Source of the DNA: Bacillota bacterium
GTDB lineage: Bacteria > Bacillota > Clostridia > Saccharofermentanales > DTU023
Length of the DNA: 32,466 bases
Direction of reading: 5' to 3'
NCBI GenBank assembly: GCA_023389255.1
Contig: JAEWER010000004.1
Span: forward strand, 1-32,466
The notes beneath the pieces are model-generated. The model made no database searches, was not told the origin of the DNA, and saw nothing but the letters and a program-made list of their open reading frames with translations. Numbering within the stretch: the stretch's first letter is position 1; every line of letters begins with the position of its first letter. The translations under genes were made by a program, and so were the position numbers. Positions 8,853 to 17,173 of the stretch are shown here, piece after piece.

Positions 8853-10091
8853 CTATTTTTCTAATTCAGCACAAGCAATTTTAACGCACAAAGCAATCGC
8901 GTCTGCCGCTTGTTTCAATTCATCTTCGGGTGGAAATGACGGTGCAATGCGCAAAAAATTATCAGCAGGATTTTTGCCATAGGGGTAGGGACTACCTGCT
9001 GGAGTAATTTTTACACCAACTTCAGCAGCTAACTCTACAACTCTATTGGCTGTGTTGTTGGGCAAGCTCAAGCCTATAAAGTAGCCACCTTTAGGTGTAG
9101 TCCAACTAACATTAGGTAGATCAGCTAGTTCCTGAGAAAAAATTTCTTGTACTATCTCAAATTTAGGACGTAGAATATCCGCCTGCCTACACATATGTTC
9201 TCTTAAACCTTCTAACGTCGGAAACAACTTACTATGACGCAGTTGACAAATTTTATTTGTACCAATTTGGCGAGCTGCTAAATGTTTTTTATACCATTTA
9301 ATATTTGCTGGCGAACTGGCAATACAGGCTGTGGATGAACCTGGGAAAGTAATTTTAGACATGGAAGCAAAGACGATTGCTATATCTGGTTTGCCTATTT
9401 CCTTTGCTAAATTGACAATATTAGGAATAGTTTCCTTTTGTATATGCGGATATAGATGGTGCTCTATATATGCTAAATCAAATAACAAGCGACAATCCGA
9501 AGCAAATGGCAGGCTGAGTAACTTACGTAAAACCTGTTCCGAATAAGTATAACCAGTGGGATTGCTATATACTGGCACATTCCACATGCCTTTAATACGC
9601 TCACCGTACTTTACTAGAGCTTCTTCAATTTCATGTAGACAAGGACCATCCTTAGTCATGGTAATTGGCACCATTTCAATCCCCAAACTCTCAGTGATAG
9701 AAAAGTGTCTATCATATCCAGGAACAGGACATAACCAAACAGGCTTTTCAGCTTGTTTTAACCAGGGTGTACCACCAGTTATTACAGGTTCAACCATGGC
9801 GTAAAGTACCGTGTCATACATCAGCTCTAAACTGGCAGGAGCTGGTACCAGCACCTGTTCAATTGGCAGATCTAGGATATTAGAGTAAAGTCTTCGCACC
9901 TCATCTAAGCCAGCATTTTTACCGTAATTTCGACAATCAAAACCTTGTTCATCTCGGTATTCATCCTCGCTTAAAATAGTGAGCAACTCACGCGATAAAT
10001 CTAGTTGCTTAGGAGAGGGCTTACCTCTGGTAATGTCCAATTTAACATCTGCATTTTTAAGCTCAGCATACTGCTCATAGATTGTACTCAT
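8853..10091 (-). CDS. aspartate aminotransferase, class Ic (MocR-like Pfam family)
   Basis: PLP-dependent fold-type I aminotransferase. The signature LDITRGKPSPKQLDLS near the N-terminus, the internal NVPVYSNPTGYTYS and the PLP lysine in FASMSKITFPGSS mark the subgroup Ic aspartate aminotransferases known from Corynebacterium and many Clostridia, which resemble MocR aminotransferase domains but lack the DNA-binding part. The length of 412 residues fits. It probably converts aspartate and 2-oxoglutarate to oxaloacetate and glutamate. The 95 bases before its start contain no strong terminator, so it may be read from the rnhB side or from a weak promoter there. Substrate is by family only. Confidence 0.9.
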   Translation of the reverse strand: MSTIYEQYAELKNADVKLDITRGKPSPKQLDLSRELLTILSEDEYRDEQGFDCRNYGKNAGLDEVRRLYSNILDLPIEQVLVPAPASLELMYDTVLYAMVEPVITGGTPWLKQAEKPVWLCPVPGYDRHFSITESLGIEMVPITMTKDGPCLHEIEEALVKYGERIKGMWNVPVYSNPTGYTYSEQVLRKLLSLPFASDCRLLFDLAYIEHHLYPHIQKETIPNIVNLAKEIGKPDIAIVFASMSKITFPGSSTACIASSPANIKWYKKHLAARQIGTNKICQLRHSKLFPTLEGLREHMCRQADILRPKFEIVQEIFSQELADLPNVSWTTPKGGYFIGLSLPNNTANRVVELAAEVGVKITPAGSPYPYGKNPADNFLRIAPSFPPEDELKQAADAIALCVKIACAELEK

Positions 10092-10186
10092 AATAACCTC
10101 ACGCGCTCAGCACAAAAATCACTATGTTTAGTTTAACAAGAATATCTTTGTTACTCTCTGACAATTTTATGCAATAAAATTTATTG

Positions 10187-11326
10187 CTATTCCCATTCTG
10201 TTAAATGCAGTTTACTGACCAAAATATGATGCTTAACACCACTTTCCGCATAATAATCTTGACTAACTGCTTGATTGGCTGAAAGCAACTCGGGGCTAAC
10301 ATTTTTGCTTTGCTTATAATCTGCCAATTGCACTTGAGCTAACAAGAACTTTAATTCACATGATTTTTTCTGTGCACGCTGATAATTACGCCAATAATAA
10401 ATAGCAATTCTTCTATTTCTTTGTTTTTTAGCTTCGTCTAGACTTTCAGCAGAAGATTGATAATACATTTCTCCTCGACGTGCTTTTACCTCTATTACAT
10501 ATAATTTTTTACCATCTGGTGATGCAACGATTAGATCCAATTCACCTACACCCTGAAGCCAATAATTATGCTCCAGAATTTGAAAGCCTCTCGTTTGCAA
10601 TACTTTTGCAACTACAGCTTCAGCAAAAAATCCATCTTTTCGTAAAGCATTGTCACTACTTGATATTATCTTGGTTTTGCTTCTCTGCTCAAACAAACTA
10701 TTTAAAAATGTTAGACGATGTTCTGGACACGGACCTAAATTTTCCAAAGCTTGATAGTGCTCTTTAGTACCATAGCCTTTATGCTTAGCAAACCCATAGC
10801 CAGGATATTTTTCCTCTAAATTTTGCATGTAATGATCACGCGTAACTTTCGCTAAGATTGAAGCAGCCGCTATACAGTTGCACTGGGCATCACCCTTGAT
10901 CAGTGCCTCTTGTGGAGCTAACTCTCGATCGGCTAAATGCACAGCATCCGTTAGCACATAATCAGGTTTTATTGCCAAATGCTTGAGTGAATCCAACATC
11001 GCTTGTTTAGTGGCAGCTAAAATATTTAAACGATCAATCGCTGTAGCATCAACCAACCGTATATCGTAAGCGATAGCTAGTTGCTTTATTTGCTCGTATA
11101 AATATTCACGTTTAGAAACACTCAATTTTTTGGAATCATTAAGACCAATAATTGGTTTTTGAACGTCCAAAATACAACTCGCCACACACACAGGCCCTGC
11201 TAATGGACCTCTTCCCGCTTCATCTACACCAGCAATATAGCGATAGCCACTTACATAAAGTTCATTTTCTTTTTGTTGCATCAACAAGAAGCGATCATGA
11301 TCTTTACTGGTCAATCTAACTTTCAT
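10187..11326 (-). CDS. rnhB: ribonuclease HII fused to a YraN/UPF0102 nuclease-like domain
   Basis: The N-terminal part (about 1-205) is RNase HII, which removes ribonucleotides from DNA: the GVDEAGRGPLAGPV signature supplies Asp and Glu, LTDAVHL a further acidic residue, and ASILAKVTRD follows. The C-terminal part (about 225-340) is a complete YraN/UPF0102 domain with the restriction-endonuclease-like motif GELDLIVA followed by VIEVKARR. Many Firmicutes keep rnhB and yraN as separate neighbours; here they are one frame joined by a Ser/Lys linker. I use the ATG at 11326, placed after AAGGTGA; a GTG three codons earlier is possible. It overlaps the end of the rbgA translation signals, in standard operon order. 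A tail of about 40 residues after YraN is of unknown role. Confidence 0.95.
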   Translation of the reverse strand: MKVRLTSKDHDRFLLMQQKENELYVSGYRYIAGVDEAGRGPLAGPVCVASCILDVQKPIIGLNDSKKLSVSKREYLYEQIKQLAIAYDIRLVDATAIDRLNILAATKQAMLDSLKHLAIKPDYVLTDAVHLADRELAPQEALIKGDAQCNCIAAASILAKVTRDHYMQNLEEKYPGYGFAKHKGYGTKEHYQALENLGPCPEHRLTFLNSLFEQRSKTKIISSSDNALRKDGFFAEAVVAKVLQTRGFQILEHNYWLQGVGELDLIVASPDGKKLYVIEVKARRGEMYYQSSAESLDEAKKQRNRRIAIYYWRNYQRAQKKSCELKFLLAQVQLADYKQSKNVSPELLSANQAVSQDYYAESGVKHHILVSKLHLTEWE

Positions 11327-11331
11327 CTCAA

Positions 11332-12258
11332 TCACCTTGGTAAACAGACCAACTTCTCTTGTTCTAAACTAATGCGACCAATTTTACCTAAGCGTAAATC
11401 TGTTACCACTTGCTTGGCTGCACGATATAAATCAAAATTGCCACCCACTTGTAGAAAACCAAAACTACGGGCAACCTCAGCTAATAATTGATTAGCTACT
11501 TGCCACAAAAATTCATCTGAGATTGAACTACTTTGACTCAAGAGTTCTTTATAACTTTCCTTTAGCTCTATACCATAGCGTTTGCTTAAGAGACTAGGAT
11601 AAAGTTGCATTAACCATAGTAGAATTAATGCTCCAGTTTGCTCCAAAGGCACAACATCATCTTTAATGGCACCAGTCGCAGCCAAGCCAATTTGCTCATG
11701 AACAGTTTCTAACTTAGGCCATAATGTACCAGGTGAATCTAACAATTCAAAATCATTTCCAGCTCTAAGCCAACTCAGAGATTTAGTAACACCCGGTCTA
11801 TTAGCCGTTTGTAGTCTATTTTTTCCCGTCAAAGCATTGATTAAGGTTGATTTACCGGTATTCGGAATACCCACTACCATTACACGAATGGGCTTAATTC
11901 TACGTCCTTTAGCTTTAGCTCTTTCTATCATCTCTTGATTATCTTCGAGAATTAAACGGCGCAAGCGTGCCAGTGATTCCTTGCTACGAGTATTACAGCT
12001 TATTACTCTCTGTTTTTCAGTAGCTAACTTCTCACACCAATATTGAGTTATTTTAGCGTCAGCTAAATCTTCTTTATTTAACAAAAGCAAGTGCTGTTTG
12101 TGTGGTGCTATAGCGGATAATTCAGGATTTCTACTAGCATTGGGAATACGTGCATCACAAGTTTCCACTACATAATCACATGCATTGCTTTGCTCACGTA
12201 ATTGACGTAATGTTTTCGCCATATGGCCAGGAAACCAATTTATATTTAACTTTTGCAT
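11332..12258 (-). CDS. rbgA: ribosome biogenesis GTPase YlqF/RbgA
   Basis: Circularly permuted GTPase needed for late assembly of the 50S subunit. The order of motifs shows the permutation: G4 LLLNKEDL comes first, then G1 GIPNTGKSTLINAL, then G3 LDSPGTLWP. The characteristic start INWFPGHMAK follows directly after the initiator. I use the ATG at 12258 with AGGGGG upstream; a frame-open ATG 7 codons earlier lacks a site. The C-terminal ANTAR-like/RNA-binding region ends close to the stop. It lies between rplS and rnhB in the conserved Firmicutes order and, at 308 residues, is slightly longer than the typical 280-290. Confidence 0.96.
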   Translation of the reverse strand: MQKLNINWFPGHMAKTLRQLREQSNACDYVVETCDARIPNASRNPELSAIAPHKQHLLLLNKEDLADAKITQYWCEKLATEKQRVISCNTRSKESLARLRRLILEDNQEMIERAKAKGRRIKPIRVMVVGIPNTGKSTLINALTGKNRLQTANRPGVTKSLSWLRAGNDFELLDSPGTLWPKLETVHEQIGLAATGAIKDDVVPLEQTGALILLWLMQLYPSLLSKRYGIELKESYKELLSQSSSISDEFLWQVANQLLAEVARSFGFLQVGGNFDLYRAAKQVVTDLRLGKIGRISLEQEKLVCLPR

Positions 12259-12328
12259 ATTCCCCCTAAACAAAAACAAGCCAATTAGTATTACTAATTG
12301 ACTTGAAATTAGACACTTAAATTACCAA

Positions 12329-12682
12329 TTATTTTTTGGTCACTAAGCGCTCTTTGACCTTAGCAGCCTTACCAACACGGTCACGCAGGTAGTAAAGTTT
12401 TGCACGGCGTACTTTACCTTTACGTACGATATCAATACGTTCGATACGAGGAGAATGTACGGGAATAACACGCTCCACACCGACACCGTAAGATAAACGA
12501 CGAACTGTGATACTCTCGTTTAAGCTACGTCCTCTACGACCGATAACAGTACCTTCAAAGATCTGAATTCTTTCTCTGGTACCTTCTTTAATTCTCAAGT
12601 GAACTTTGACATAATCACCGATTTCTACATTTTCGTATGAATTACGTAAGTTCTCTTGTTGTACTGCTTTTACTAGATCCAT
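12329..12682 (-). CDS. rplS: 50S ribosomal protein L19
   Basis: Ribosomal protein at the 30S-50S interface. The full 117-residue sequence shows the family blocks GDYVKVHLRIKEGTRERIQ, FEGTVIGRRG, TVRRLSYGVGVERVIPVHSP and RRAKLYYLRDR. The start codon follows GGAGG at 9 bases. It has its own promoter and a leader hairpin inside the trmD-rplS interval, so its expression can be separated from the upstream ffh operon. Confidence 0.98.
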   Translation of the reverse strand: MDLVKAVQQENLRNSYENVEIGDYVKVHLRIKEGTRERIQIFEGTVIGRRGRSLNESITVRRLSYGVGVERVIPVHSPRIERIDIVRKGKVRRAKLYYLRDRVGKAAKVKERLVTKK

Positions 12683-12709
12683 GATTGCGTTCCTCCATTA
12701 AATAAAATC

Positions 12710-12745
12710 AAGGTGTTCATACACGCAATGGCAGCGGACCACCTA
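12710..12745 (-). promoter_or_regulatory. L19-leader-like hairpin in the rplS 5' region
   Basis: The minus strand reads AGGTGGTCCGCTG, a loop, then CACCTT, forming a closed hairpin about 30 bases before the rplS start. Position and the GGTGGTCC... face resemble the Rfam L19 leader of Firmicutes, a presumed autoregulatory element. Recognition is from memory; a covariance search would settle it. Confidence 0.55.
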
Positions 12746-12758
12746 AACAATCTGCTCA

Positions 12759-12786
12759 ATTATAGCACACAGTTATCATTTATCAA
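12759..12786 (-). promoter_or_regulatory. internal promoter for rplS
   Basis: On the minus strand, TTGATA (12781-12786) and TATAAT (12759-12764) are separated by exactly 16 bases. The -35 overlaps the last codons of trmD. This would start a transcript just ahead of the leader hairpin. Confidence 0.7.
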
Positions 12787-13526
12787 TTATCAATATGTGA
12801 TAACAGTTGCAGCCAAGCATTTTCATCTAATAATACTTCTGCCAAAAGATCGGGACGCTTTTGCAAAGTTTCCAATAATGCACTCTCATAGCGCCACTGT
12901 TTAATTTTGGCTTGATTCCCTGAAATTAGTTCATGAGCAACTTGCTTGTCATGCCAAATCTCAGGTCTGGTGTATTGCTTTTCTTCAAGCAGTCCAGAAC
13001 TAAAACTCTCAGCTTCATGTGCTTCATTGTTGGGTAACACACCTGGTATTAGTCTTAGCGTAGCCTCTAGCATGACACTTACTGCACTTTCACCACCGGT
13101 TAAAATAAAATCCCCCAGAGATACCTCTGTGAAATCCAGTTCTTCTAAAACACGGTAGTCAACCCCTTCATAGTGGCCACAAAGAAAAATCAAGTCTTCC
13201 TCTTCACTCCACTCTTTCGCTAATTTCTGGTCAAAGCGCTTCCCCTTAGGCGACAAATAGTAGCGCTTAGCATGTTTTAATCTCTCACTAGACCAATTAG
13301 CGGTTAGATGAAGATAAGCGTCATAGATAGGCTCTGGCCGTAATAAGATACCTGTTCCACCACCGTAGACAGCATCATCAACTTGCCCATAGCTATTGAT
13401 AGCAAAATCTCTAATCTGTACGGTTTGCAAATTGAAAACACCCTTTGCCTTAGCTTTCGCTAAAATGCTTTGATTTAAGTTAAACTCCACGATTTCCGGA
13501 AATAGGCTCAAAACAGATACTTGCAT
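12783..13526 (-). CDS. trmD: tRNA (guanine37-N1)-methyltransferase
   Basis: Methylates G37 of tRNAs reading CNN codons, preventing frameshifts, and uses SAM held in a trefoil knot. The sequence starts MQVSVLSLFPEIVEF, the family start, so I take the ATG at 13526, just after the rimM stop with CGAGGC as binding site. Knot motifs DDAVYGGGTGILLRPEP, LCGHYEGVDYRV and SLGDFILTGGE are all present. The length is 247 residues. It is part of the ffh-rpsP-khpA-rimM-trmD-rplS operon. Confidence 0.97.
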   Translation of the reverse strand: MQVSVLSLFPEIVEFNLNQSILAKAKAKGVFNLQTVQIRDFAINSYGQVDDAVYGGGTGILLRPEPIYDAYLHLTANWSSERLKHAKRYYLSPKGKRFDQKLAKEWSEEEDLIFLCGHYEGVDYRVLEELDFTEVSLGDFILTGGESAVSVMLEATLRLIPGVLPNNEAHEAESFSSGLLEEKQYTRPEIWHDKQVAHELISGNQAKIKQWRYESALLETLQKRPDLLAEVLLDENAWLQLLSHIDN

Positions 13527-13527
13527 T

Positions 13528-14073
13528 TTAGCCTCGATAAAGCTCAACTAGACCATCTAGCACAGTAGTTTCAATTCTTTTAGCTTCAATATCAACAAGC
13601 GGAACATTCTGCTTAGTTAACGGGATTAATACATCTTTCAACCCACGCTTCCTTACAACTAAGGTAGATTGTGGACCATGATCTAACACATCCATAACCT
13701 CACCTAGCAACCCGTAGTTAGCGTCATCTACCACACATCCTACTAGATCACAAATATACCAATGGTCTGGCGGGAGAATTTCAGCATCATCACGCTCAAT
13801 TGAGAGATACAATCCCTTGAGTAGCGTTGCATCTTGTCTTGTATCACAACCAACAAACTTTAAGAAAACTTTGGTGCCCGAAACAATCGCCTTATCAATA
13901 ACTACCAGTTGTCCATGCATGGTTTTAGGATCACCATCTGCTACCAATAGACATTTTTTAAGTCGCTTAAACCGTTTTGGATTATCGGTCAAGGGATATA
14001 TACCTACAGTGCCATCTAGACCTCTAGGTTGTGTAACCTTGCCGATAATCATACGGATATCTGAATTAGCCAT
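13528..14073 (-). CDS. rimM: ribosome maturation factor RimM
   Basis: Assists maturation of the 30S head around protein S19. The N-terminal beta-barrel starts with IGKVTQPRGLDGTVGIYPLTD, and the C-terminal PRC-barrel shows DHWYICDLVGCVV, GLLGEVMDVLDHGPQS and a final LIPLTKQNVPLVDIEAKRI. The length of 181 residues is normal. The ATG overlaps the khpA stop by one base (TAATG), showing coupling, and trmD follows 1 base beyond the stop. Confidence 0.95.
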   Translation of the reverse strand: MANSDIRMIIGKVTQPRGLDGTVGIYPLTDNPKRFKRLKKCLLVADGDPKTMHGQLVVIDKAIVSGTKVFLKFVGCDTRQDATLLKGLYLSIERDDAEILPPDHWYICDLVGCVVDDANYGLLGEVMDVLDHGPQSTLVVRKRGLKDVLIPLTKQNVPLVDIEAKRIETTVLDGLVELYRG

Positions 14074-14303
14074 TAGTTCTGGATATCAACTAACACACGA
14101 TGCTGTTCCATCATGCCTTTGGCTTTCATGATGGTACGGATTGCTTGAATGCGACGACCACCACGTCCAATCACTCTACCAACATCTTCGCTGTCGACGG
14201 TGATTAAGTACTTGGTCATGCCCTCTTCTGCAATTTCTTCAATTTGAATCGCTTCAGGCTTGGTAACCAAGGATGAAACTAATTCTTTCAAGAGTTCTGA
14301 CAT
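14073..14303 (-). CDS. khpA: KH-domain RNA-binding protein KhpA (YlqC)
   Basis: A 76-residue single KH domain with the loop GRVIGRGGRRIQAIRTIM, the canonical GxxG RNA-gripping motif. In Firmicutes, KhpA pairs with KhpB/Jag and affects cell division and elongation through RNA binding. It is located between rpsP (3-base gap) and rimM (1-base overlap), its conserved place. Confidence 0.95.
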   Translation of the reverse strand: MSELLKELVSSLVTKPEAIQIEEIAEEGMTKYLITVDSEDVGRVIGRGGRRIQAIRTIMKAKGMMEQHRVLVDIQN

Positions 14304-14306
14304 AAA

Positions 14307-14603
14307 TTAAGCTTCTACACTTTCAGTTGTTTCAGCAGTCTTAACCTCTTTGCTTTGCAATTTGGTTGAACCGCTCTTTTTTAATAGGGCGCGTACGGTT
14401 TCAGTGGGTTGTGCACCTTGACCTAACCAATAATCAGCACGCTCGATATTGATCTTAACGGTTGAAGGTTCAGTTTGGGGATTGTATGAACCAATTTCCT
14501 CAATGAAACGACCATCTCTGGGATAGCGAGAATCAGCGACCACCACACGATATTGTGGTTTCTTCTTTGCACCTACACGTTTTAAACGAATTTTAACTGC
14601 CAT
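14307..14603 (-). CDS. rpsP: 30S ribosomal protein S16
   Basis: Primary assembly protein of the 30S subunit. The family opening MAVKIRLKRVGAKKKPQYRVVVADSR is divided here as MAVKIRLKRVGAKKKP and YRVVVADSRYPRDGRFIE, followed by GSYNPQTEP. The acidic-polar tail after residue 85 (KTAETTESVEA) is lineage-specific. The start follows a strong AGGAGG-type site. Confidence 0.98.
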   Translation of the reverse strand: MAVKIRLKRVGAKKKPQYRVVVADSRYPRDGRFIEEIGSYNPQTEPSTVKINIERADYWLGQGAQPTETVRALLKKSGSTKLQSKEVKTAETTESVEA

Positions 14604-14677
14604 AGTTTCCTCCTAATATTAAGGCAAATCAATTTATGTACTGAATTCAGTTGAATCCTAAATACCACTACTAATTA

Positions 14678-16033
14678 CTAAAAGGGCAATTTCCCATTTG
14701 CGCCAAATTGTTGCATTAAACGGCGTTGTTTACCTTTGCCCATATTGTTGAACTGTTTCATCATCTTACGCATTTGCTCAAATTGTTTAATCAATCGATT
14801 AACATCTGCAACCTCTGTACCAGAACCTTGAGCAATGCGCTTTCTACGTGAAGCATTCAGTAAATCTACATTAATTCTTTCTGCTTTAGTCATCGACAAA
14901 ATAATAGCTTCCGTTTTAACTAACATGCGGTCATCTACTGCTCCTTCAGGAATTTTATTACCAACTCCTGGAATCATTTTTAGTAGATCTCCTAACGGAC
15001 CCATCTTCTTGATCTGACGCATCTGTTGCAACATGTCTTCTAAAGTGAATTGATTGTTCTTTAACTTTTGGTATGAATTTTCAATAGCTTCTTCATCCAT
15101 CTCTTGACCAACTTTTTCGATCAAAGTTAGTACGTCACCCATGCCTAGGATGCGTGAGGCCATGCGATCTGGATGGAAAGGTTCAATTGCCTCTAGCTTT
15201 TCACCCGTTGTAACAAATTTAATCGGCTTCCCTGTAATCTGACGAATTGATAAGGCCGCACCACCACGAGCATCACCATCAAGTTTTGTCATGATAAAGC
15301 TGTCGATACCGATTTGTTTATCAAATTCTAAAGCGATATTAACCGATTCTTGTCCAATCATTGCGTCCACAATCAATAGACGTTCAGCTGGGTTAACAGC
15401 TTCGTTTATTGCACGCAATTCAGACATCAACTCATCATCAACTGTCATGCGTCCAGCTGTATCCACAAGTACCGTGTCACATAGTAGATATTTGGCTCTG
15501 TCTAGACCTTTTTTAGCAATAGCAACAGCATCTTTATTTTCCGGCTCAATATAACAGGGAACATCAATTTGTTGAGCTAAAATTGCTAACTGTTCTTGAG
15601 CTGCAGGACGATGAGTATCTACGGAAATTAAAAAAGGCTTCTTACCGTTCTTTTTTAAGAGTTGCGCTAACTTACCAGCTGTTGTTGTTTTACCAGAACC
15701 TTGTAAACCATAGAGCATTAAAACGGTAAAATTATCGGGTGAAACAGTAAGTTTTTCATTGTCTGAGCCTAAGATATCAATCAATGACTCATGTACGATC
15801 TTAACTATTTGCTGTCCTGGAGTAAGTGACTTAAATACTTCACTGCCTTCGCATTTAGCACTGATATCCTTAATCAAGGATTTAACAACTACAAAATTCA
15901 CATCAGCCTCTAATAAAGCTAAGCGAATTTCACGCATCATCTCCTTAATATCACTCTCAGTTATGCGACTTTTCTTGCGCATTTTACTGGTTATTGCGGT
16001 TAATTTATCACTTAAATTGCCAAACAATGCCAT
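14678..16033 (-). CDS. ffh: signal recognition particle GTPase Ffh
   Basis: GTPase of the bacterial signal recognition particle, which brings membrane proteins to the Sec or YidC machinery with FtsY. The N domain (about 1-90, with the ALLEADVN motif), the G domain with GLQGSGKTTTAGKLA (109-123), VDTHRPAAQEQL, LLCDTVLVDTAGR and FIMTKLDGDARGGAAL, and a methionine-rich M domain (about 300-451) with QFEQMRKMMKQF are all complete. The length of 451 residues is typical. It starts 9 bases after ylxM, the standard pair. ftsY is not in this window, unlike many relatives where it lies directly upstream. Confidence 0.98.
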   Translation of the reverse strand: MALFGNLSDKLTAITSKMRKKSRITESDIKEMMREIRLALLEADVNFVVVKSLIKDISAKCEGSEVFKSLTPGQQIVKIVHESLIDILGSDNEKLTVSPDNFTVLMLYGLQGSGKTTTAGKLAQLLKKNGKKPFLISVDTHRPAAQEQLAILAQQIDVPCYIEPENKDAVAIAKKGLDRAKYLLCDTVLVDTAGRMTVDDELMSELRAINEAVNPAERLLIVDAMIGQESVNIALEFDKQIGIDSFIMTKLDGDARGGAALSIRQITGKPIKFVTTGEKLEAIEPFHPDRMASRILGMGDVLTLIEKVGQEMDEEAIENSYQKLKNNQFTLEDMLQQMRQIKKMGPLGDLLKMIPGVGNKIPEGAVDDRMLVKTEAIILSMTKAERINVDLLNASRRKRIAQGSGTEVADVNRLIKQFEQMRKMMKQFNNMGKGKQRRLMQQFGANGKLPF

Positions 16034-16042
16034 AGTTTATCC

Positions 16043-16396
16043 TTAATTTATTTCGTATTCGTACACCAAATCACGCAACAACTGCAAGCTGTCATCAACT
16101 TCACCCTGCGACAATAGATTCTCTACTTCAGATACTGTTGCCTGCAGGTGATTATGCATATACAAAAGTTTGAGATCAGCTTCCATGCGTCGTAATTGCT
16201 CGCATCCCTTAGACAGACTGTTATGAACAGCTTGTCTTGATACTGAAAAATACTCTGCAATCTCAGTTATACTCATGTCTTCGTCAAAATATAAATTCAT
16301 GTATTGACGCAATTTGGCACTGAGCTGATTTCCGTACAAGGACAATAAGCGACAGATCAATATATGGTCATGAACAATATCTAACGTCTGGGACAT
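16043..16396 (-). CDS. ylxM: YlxM family helix-turn-helix protein linked to SRP
   Basis: Small sigma-70 region-4-like helix-turn-helix protein, reported in other bacteria to modulate SRP GTPase activity. The core YMNLYFDEDMSITEIAEYF and SVSRQAVHNSLSKGCEQL match the family; the C-terminal 40 residues form a predicted helix. The only suitable start is the ATG at 16396, which has no ribosome binding site. The promoter -10 TATATT ends 6 bases before it, placing the predicted transcription start at the A of the ATG, so the transcript may be leaderless. It is the first gene of the long minus-strand operon. Confidence 0.93.
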   Translation of the reverse strand: MSQTLDIVHDHILICRLLSLYGNQLSAKLRQYMNLYFDEDMSITEIAEYFSVSRQAVHNSLSKGCEQLRRMEADLKLLYMHNHLQATVSEVENLLSQGEVDDSLQLLRDLVYEYEIN

Positions 16397-16402
16397 GTAA
16401 TG

Positions 16403-16431
16403 AATATATTGAATAGCTCACTTTCTGTCAA
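16403..16431 (-). promoter_or_regulatory. promoter of the ylxM-ffh operon
   Basis: Minus strand TTGACA (16426-16431), 17-base spacer, TATATT (16403-16408). The -35 is half of an inverted repeat, TGTCAAC (16426-16432) and GTTGACA (16441-16447), separated by 8 bases, so a second TTGACA faces the other way. The predicted start site coincides with the ylxM ATG. Confidence 0.8.
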
Positions 16432-16476
16432 CCTTTTTTAGTTGACAGTTTCCGCTTATTTCATAGTTATATCATA

Positions 16477-16505
16477 TTGGTACACTTTAGAAGTTCAGTT
16501 ATAAT
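16477..16505 (+). promoter_or_regulatory. promoter of the P-loop gene at 16544
   Basis: TTGGTA (16477-16482), 17-base spacer, TATAAT (16500-16505) on the plus strand, with a start site about 30 bases before the AAAGGCGG-type site of the next gene. Confidence 0.7.
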
Positions 16506-16543
16506 GATTAAAAAGCATTCGCTGAAGAAAGGCGGTACCCAAA

Positions 16544-16954
16544 ATGATCGATGTAATTGTAGGACCTAAGGGATCTGGTAAAAGCTCAGGCTTAGTTGAG
16601 GAAATTATTCAAAAAGCCCAAAAGGAAGAAAACATAGTTTGCATTGAACATGGCAAACGCTTCGATCGCCAAATTCCCTATCAAGTTCGTTTAATTGATG
16701 TCACTGAATATCCAGTTGCTAACTATGATCAATTACTGGCTTTCTTAGCTGGTATAAGTGCTAAAGATTATGATATTTCTCATGTGTATATCGATAGCAT
16801 TTACAAAATTGCTGGCACCGAAGATACTTCTGAATTGAGCAAATTCTTTGATAATCTCAAAGCATTCACTGAACAATTGAAAATAAATTTCACTATTACT
16901 ATTTCAGACGACTTGGATAAAATGCCTGAAAACGTCAAGGCTTGTGCCAGATAG
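16544..16954 (+). CDS. small P-loop NTPase-like protein of unknown function
   Basis: The 136-residue protein has Walker A GPKGSGKS at residues 7-14 near its start and a Walker B-like HVYIDSIYKI around 85-94, then a C-terminal helical part ending TITISDDLDKMPENVK. It is the size and layout of short single-domain ATPases often annotated in Clostridia as hypothetical or PilT-like. No substrate or partner can be told. The ATG at 16544 follows GAAAGGCGG. It has its own promoter, is divergent from ylxM, and ends in a clean terminator, so it is a single-gene unit. Confidence 0.85.
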   Translation: MIDVIVGPKGSGKSSGLVEEIIQKAQKEENIVCIEHGKRFDRQIPYQVRLIDVTEYPVANYDQLLAFLAGISAKDYDISHVYIDSIYKIAGTEDTSELSKFFDNLKAFTEQLKINFTITISDDLDKMPENVKACAR

Positions 16955-16982
16955 TAGATCTAAATTAATAACTTGCAACTAG

Positions 16983-17012
16983 AAAGGGCTACATGATGTA
17001 GCCCTTTAGTTT
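16983..17012 (+). terminator. terminator after the P-loop gene
   Basis: Perfect 11-bp stem AAAGGGCTACA/TGTAGCCCTTT with a 3-base loop, followed by a T-rich tail. Confidence 0.9.
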
Positions 17013-17047
17013 TGTAAAAAAGCGTACAAAGATTTTTTAGGATAAAG

Positions 17048-17073
17048 AAAAACCGCCATTGCTGACGGTTTTT
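17048..17073 (-). terminator. terminator of the tRNA-Leu/tRNA-Met unit
   Basis: Minus strand AAAAACCG, 10-base loop, CGGTTTTT followed by CTTT, six bases beyond the tRNA-Met CCA end. Confidence 0.85.
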
Positions 17074-17078
17074 ATCAC

Positions 17079-17154
17079 TGGTTGCGGAGGCCGGACTCGA
17101 ACCGACGACCTCCGGGTTATGAGCCCGACAAGCTACCAACTGCTCCACTCCGCG
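17079..17154 (-). tRNA. initiator tRNA-fMet (CAU)
   Basis: A complete 76-nt cloverleaf with encoded CCA and anticodon CAT. Three features mark it as initiator rather than elongator: position 1 C opposes A72 (no pair), the anticodon stem has three consecutive G-C pairs (GGG/CCC), and the 5' part reads GGAGCAG. T-arm GGTTCGAGTCC is intact. Confidence 0.95.
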
Positions 17155-17173
17155 GTCTGTAGTAATCAACCTT

